From Bog-756 sp963845485 (GTDB lineage Bacteria; Actinomycetota; Acidimicrobiia; Acidimicrobiales; RAAP-2), in contig CAWJSI010000001.1 of the NCBI GenBank assembly GCA_963845485.1, positions 124,001 to 188,000 of the forward strand: a stretch of 64,000 bases of DNA, given 5' to 3'. The notes beneath the pieces are model-generated. The model did not search any database. It saw nothing but the letters and a program-made list of their open reading frames with translations, and was not told the DNA's origin. The translations under genes and the position numbers were made by a program. Shown here in pieces: positions 61,192 through 64,000 of the stretch (positions are counted from its first letter, which is position 1; each line of letters begins with the position of its first letter).

Positions 61192-61598
61192 GAAGCCCGG
61201 CTTTCCACGGCCCCGAACCCAGCGGCCGCTTGGCCACCTACCGGCCACCTGCGCCATGGGCCCGTCAGGCCAGTGTGATCTCCATAACCACAATTTGAGT
61301 CTCATGCCCATCTCGTCCTTGGCTTCTTAGTATCCAATGCCTACGTCGGCGCGACGAGAAACCTGCGATAGTGGGCCCTGCCCTAATGTTCAGTAGGGTC
61401 GCACGACTACGCCGGTCTTGGCACTGGAGCTGCCCTGAAAGCCGGATCCGTTGAAGCAAAGCTTCGGGCGCCGCACCAGCTCGCCCGCGAAGAGGCTGAC
61501 TGCCAGGCACGTTCCCACTCAGTCCAGGTCAAGACCGTTAGCGCGCCGTCTCGCCGCGCCACGACCGACGTTCCACCTACGTGCTACACCTGACGCAC
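61192..61598. other. Intergenic region upstream of the collagen-like gene
   Basis: 407 bases without a gene. Only a weak hairpin CCCTA...TAGGG (61381-61398) stands out; no promoter can be named with confidence. Confidence 0.4.
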
Positions 61599-61787
61599 AT
61601 GGATACCGTCGGGGTGCGAGAGCTTCAGCAACATGCATCCTCGGCACTCCGACGCGTGGAGCACGGTGAAACGCGGCGCAAGCGACTTATCCTTCCTGTC
61701 GAACGTGGAAGTCGGCTCCGTTATCCGAAAAGCGCGTCAACTGACTCCGAGTTCCCGACCACCACCAATAGCTGGTCCCGCCCCTGA
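61599..61787 (+). pseudogene. Truncated Phd-type antitoxin
   Basis: The first ~24 residues MDTVGVRELQQHASSALRRV(EHGE) match the intact antitoxin at 50814-51089 (TSVGVRELRQRASELLRLVERGE), including the position of the start and the upstream GTGCTACA. After that the frame loses all antitoxin character and runs into the 3' end of the GntR gene on the opposite strand. No toxin follows. Remnant of a lost toxin-antitoxin pair. Confidence 0.65.
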
Positions 61788-62425
61788 AGGATGTGCTCGG
61801 ATACGAGCCTTCCGGCCCTGGCTGACTCGTGAGAACGAATGGCATCCAAGATGAGACGGTGAAACAAGGCGGATCGCCGCATCGCCGCATCGTCGTAGTG
61901 GCGGAACGCCTGATACACCAAGGGGTGATCGACGGTCTTGACGAGCGTGTGGGTCAGTCGTCGGTTGCCGGCTGCCTCAAGCATCGTCAGATGAAATCGG
62001 TCGTTCATCCGCAGGATGGTCCGTATCGAATCGATATCATTCGTGTCGACCCGGTGGACCGCATCGGCAAAGTTGGCCTCTGCCTCCGCGAGGCGATCGA
62101 TCTGGTCAGGAGTGGCCCGGACGGCCGCCAACTCAGCGGCTAACGACTCCAATCTGGCCCGCACCTCATAGAGGTCCCTGATGTCGGCCGTCGTCAGGTC
62201 ACGCACTGTGGCTCCGCGATTGGGCAGTGACCGGACCAGACCTTCGGAGTCCAGCATCCTGAGCGCTTCACGGATGGGCGTCCGGGAACAGTCGAGGTCT
62301 GCTGCTAGCCGGGCCTCCACGAGACGCTCACCCGGCCGGTAGTGGCCCTCGACGATTCCCCGGCGGATCAGGTCGTAGGCATCGATCGTGTTGTCTTTGG
62401 GCACCGGCCGCAGGCTATCGGTCAC
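61721..62425 (-). CDS. GntR-family (FCD) transcriptional regulator
   Basis: A 234-residue regulator: the winged HTH (IVEGHYRPGERLVEARLAADLDCSRTPIREALRMLDSEGLVRSLPNRGATV) occupies residues about 20-80, and a C-terminal FCD ligand/metal domain the rest (LYEVRARLESLAAELAA..., HLTMLEAAGNRRL..., HRLILDAI with metal-binding His). GTG 62425 gives the family start. It lies 115 bases downstream of the CoA-transferase gene on the same strand and probably senses a carboxylate or acyl intermediate. Confidence 0.9.
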   Translation of the reverse strand: MTDSLRPVPKDNTIDAYDLIRRGIVEGHYRPGERLVEARLAADLDCSRTPIREALRMLDSEGLVRSLPNRGATVRDLTTADIRDLYEVRARLESLAAELAAVRATPDQIDRLAEAEANFADAVHRVDTNDIDSIRTILRMNDRFHLTMLEAAGNRRLTHTLVKTVDHPLVYQAFRHYDDAAMRRSALFHRLILDAIRSHESARAGRLVSEHILQGRDQLLVVVGNSESVDALFG

Positions 62426-62540
62426 CGTTGTCGACCAGCTTTTGGGTCGGGGAGGTCGCCTGCCTTCGGTAGTGCATCGTGGGATCTGGGCGCGGTTCTC
62501 AGGCCGTCTACGCGTTGCTGGTCCGATCCGTCCTCGGTGC

Positions 62541-63758
62541 TCACGACGTCTGATGATCAGAGCCGGCGACCGTCCCGGCAGCAACGAGATCTGTCCACTC
62601 GGCCTCATCCACATCGGCGTAAGCGGAGAGCACCGCCCAGGTGTCACTGCCCAGGTCCGGGCCAACTGAATGGACGGCACCAGGGGTACGGGAGAACTTC
62701 GGAACGACTCCCGGCATGGGGACCTCGTAGCCGGCCCGGGACAGCACACGGATCACCATCTCCCGAGCTTCGTAGTGGGGGTCGGCCACCATGTCGCCGG
62801 CGGTGTAGACGCGCCCGGCCGGAACGCCATGTCCAGAGAGAAGGTCCAACAAGTCCCGGGTATTGAGCCCAACGGTCCACCGGGCGATCAGCGCGTCGAG
62901 CGAGACCATATTGAGGCCACGGGCCTTGTGGTCGGCATACCTCACATCCCTGGCCAGATCTGGAGCGCCCATGGCCTCGCACAGGCGGACGAAGACCGAG
63001 TCGGCATTGGCGGCGATGAGAATTTCGGAATCGTCAGCGGTGGGATACACGTTGGACGGCGCCACTCCGGGCAGCACGCTCCCAGTTCGGCTCCTGGAGA
63101 TACCGGCCACCTCGTAGTCGGCAAGGGTCGACTCCATGAGGGCGGCGACTGCCTCATAGATGGCCACGTCGACCTCCTGGCCCTCGCCACTGGCGTGGCG
63201 TTCGTTGACTGCCGCCAGCGTTCCGACGACTGCGAACAAACCGGCCAGCGCGTCACCCAGGCTGATCCCTGATCGGGAGGGAGCGCGGTCCGGATCACCG
63301 GTGGTGGCCCGGATCCCTCCCATGGCCTCACCGATCGACCCGAACCCTGCCTCCCGGGAACGTGGTCCGGACTGACCGTACCCGGACACGTGGACCACGA
63401 TGATCCCCGGATTGCCTTTGCGTAACTCGTTGTAGCCGAGGCCCCACTCCTCGAGTCGACCAGGTCGGAAGTTCTCGAGGACCACGTCGCAGGATTGGGC
63501 GAGGCGCCAGACAAGGGCGCGCCCCGCAGCCGTCCGAAGATCGATGGCCACGGACTGTTTGTTTCGGGCGATTGCCGGCCACCAAAGACTGTGACCCTGG
63601 TGGGTCACGCCCCAGGTGCGCATGGGGTCGCCCGTCCCCGGTGGCTCTACCTTGATGACCTCGGCCCCGTAGTCGCCGAGGAGTTGGCCGGCAAACGGCC
63701 CGGCGATGAAATTCCCGAGCTCGAGCACCCGAATCCCCGACAGCCGCGCCTCTCGCAC
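62541..63758 (-). CDS. CaiB/BaiF family (class III) CoA transferase
   Basis: A 405-residue enzyme: N-terminal GIRVLELGNFIAGPFAGQLLGDYGAEVIKVEPPGTGDPMR is the family signature, followed by ADxxxENFRPGRLEEWGLGY and YGQSGP. At the position of the usual catalytic Asp the sequence reads EVDVAIYEAVAALME, with Glu instead. GTG 63758 with GGAG upstream is the start; the frame open to 63950 is spurious. It probably moves CoA between a carboxylic acid and an acyl-CoA, in a catabolic operon with the FCD regulator. Confidence 0.9.
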   Translation of the reverse strand: MREARLSGIRVLELGNFIAGPFAGQLLGDYGAEVIKVEPPGTGDPMRTWGVTHQGHSLWWPAIARNKQSVAIDLRTAAGRALVWRLAQSCDVVLENFRPGRLEEWGLGYNELRKGNPGIIVVHVSGYGQSGPRSREAGFGSIGEAMGGIRATTGDPDRAPSRSGISLGDALAGLFAVVGTLAAVNERHASGEGQEVDVAIYEAVAALMESTLADYEVAGISRSRTGSVLPGVAPSNVYPTADDSEILIAANADSVFVRLCEAMGAPDLARDVRYADHKARGLNMVSLDALIARWTVGLNTRDLLDLLSGHGVPAGRVYTAGDMVADPHYEAREMVIRVLSRAGYEVPMPGVVPKFSRTPGAVHSVGPDLGSDTWAVLSAYADVDEAEWTDLVAAGTVAGSDHQTS

Positions 63759-63905
63759 GGTGAGCTCCCACTCCTTGATTGTATGCAATCTGGATCGACA
63801 CTTGTCGATCCAGTGAGAATATGGCGGTTCCATGAGGTATATTGCACACACTTGCCTGCCGATCAGGTGATTGCGGATCGCCAGATACCAACCGGGAGAT
63901 GGGCC

Positions 63906-64000
63906 GTGACCGAGTCTGGAGAGGGCTTCGAGTTCCGTGGGGTCAACCACCTGGCCCTCGTCTCGAGTGACATGGCCCGAACCGTGGACTTCTACACGAA
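63906..64000 (+). CDS. VOC (glyoxalase/dioxygenase) superfamily protein, 5' part
   Basis: Starts at GTG 63906 after GGGAGAT and runs off the window. The visible 31 residues end in FRGVNHLALVSSDMARTVDFYT, the typical first strand of a VOC metalloenzyme with its metal-binding His (NHLALV). Divergent from the CoA transferase. Confidence 0.75.
   Translation, partial: MTESGEGFEFRGVNHLALVSSDMARTVDFYT

Noticed and set aside
60419..61237. 272-codon minus-strand frame overlapping the collagen-like gene
   Set aside because: Arg/Gly/Cys-rich frame-shifted shadow of the Gly-X-Y repeats.

Overview
The window is GC-rich, gene-dense chromosomal DNA of an actinobacterium. Lineage markers are two DUF2510 boxes on an MmpS-like membrane protein, a PPOX-fold enzyme of the F420/FMN type, a 59-residue sigma-region-4-like protein, an HTH/Clp-N pair and an actinobacterial-type LexA box. 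Three secreted proteins carry a repeat of about 42 residues (GYWLVxSDGGxFxFGDAxFxGS...LNxPIVGM), which I associate with Acidimicrobiia, so an acidimicrobial relative is the best guess. That is inference. I see no rRNA, tRNA, CRISPR array, intact transposase or prophage genes.

Layout. 0-8.7 kb: P450-SDR pair, GNAT, methyltransferase, an ECF sigma/anti-sigma pair divergent from a secreted beta-propeller, a frameshifted dinB behind a perfect LexA box, and an SGNH-like lipoprotein. 8.8-17.1 kb: two very large FtsX-type permeases without ATPase partners flank an ATPase-LuxR regulator; a 17-bp palindrome (TCAGTA-N5-TACTGA) lies in both flanking intergenic regions. 17-21 kb: lipoprotein, remnant of a flavodoxin-like reductase, SnoaL-like protein, GAF-LuxR regulator, DUF899 and YciI. 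21.6-27.3 kb: MacAB-like export operon (lipoprotein, adaptor, ATPase, permease) converging on and overlapping a histidine kinase/response regulator pair. 27.6-33.5 kb: PHM-like copper monooxygenase, hemerythrin, small membrane protein, zinc ribbon, cupin, thioesterase, NmrA-like protein and CPBP protease.

33.7-45 kb: YVTN-PKD-repeat secreted protein, alkylsulfatase-like MBL enzyme, flavodoxin-like reductase, corA with a short leader ORF and a possible switching leader, UBP zinc finger, SRPBCC protein, a gene-poor stretch, TspO and an unusual membrane/metal-binding protein. 45-52 kb is accessory-like and mostly on the minus strand: Doc toxin-antitoxin, a 1032-residue PLD-helicase-DUF3427 protein, a repeat-containing secreted protein, a VapBC-like pair and the DUF2510/MmpS-like protein. 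52-64 kb: cyclase-AAA-TPR giant, PPOX, GNAT, HTH/Clp-N pair with tandem operators, LtrA, DUF998, a collagen-like surface protein, an antitoxin remnant, a GntR/FCD regulator with a CaiB-family CoA transferase, and the start of a VOC protein.

The signal not explained by any gene is a dispersed intergenic palindrome, CTCAGC-N7-GCTGAG. There are about a dozen good copies with a nearly constant 7-base spacer, plus degenerate or compact versions, spread from 6 to 58 kb and never inside a gene I accept. It could be a REP-like miniature element, a bidirectional terminator family or a fixed-length protein site.
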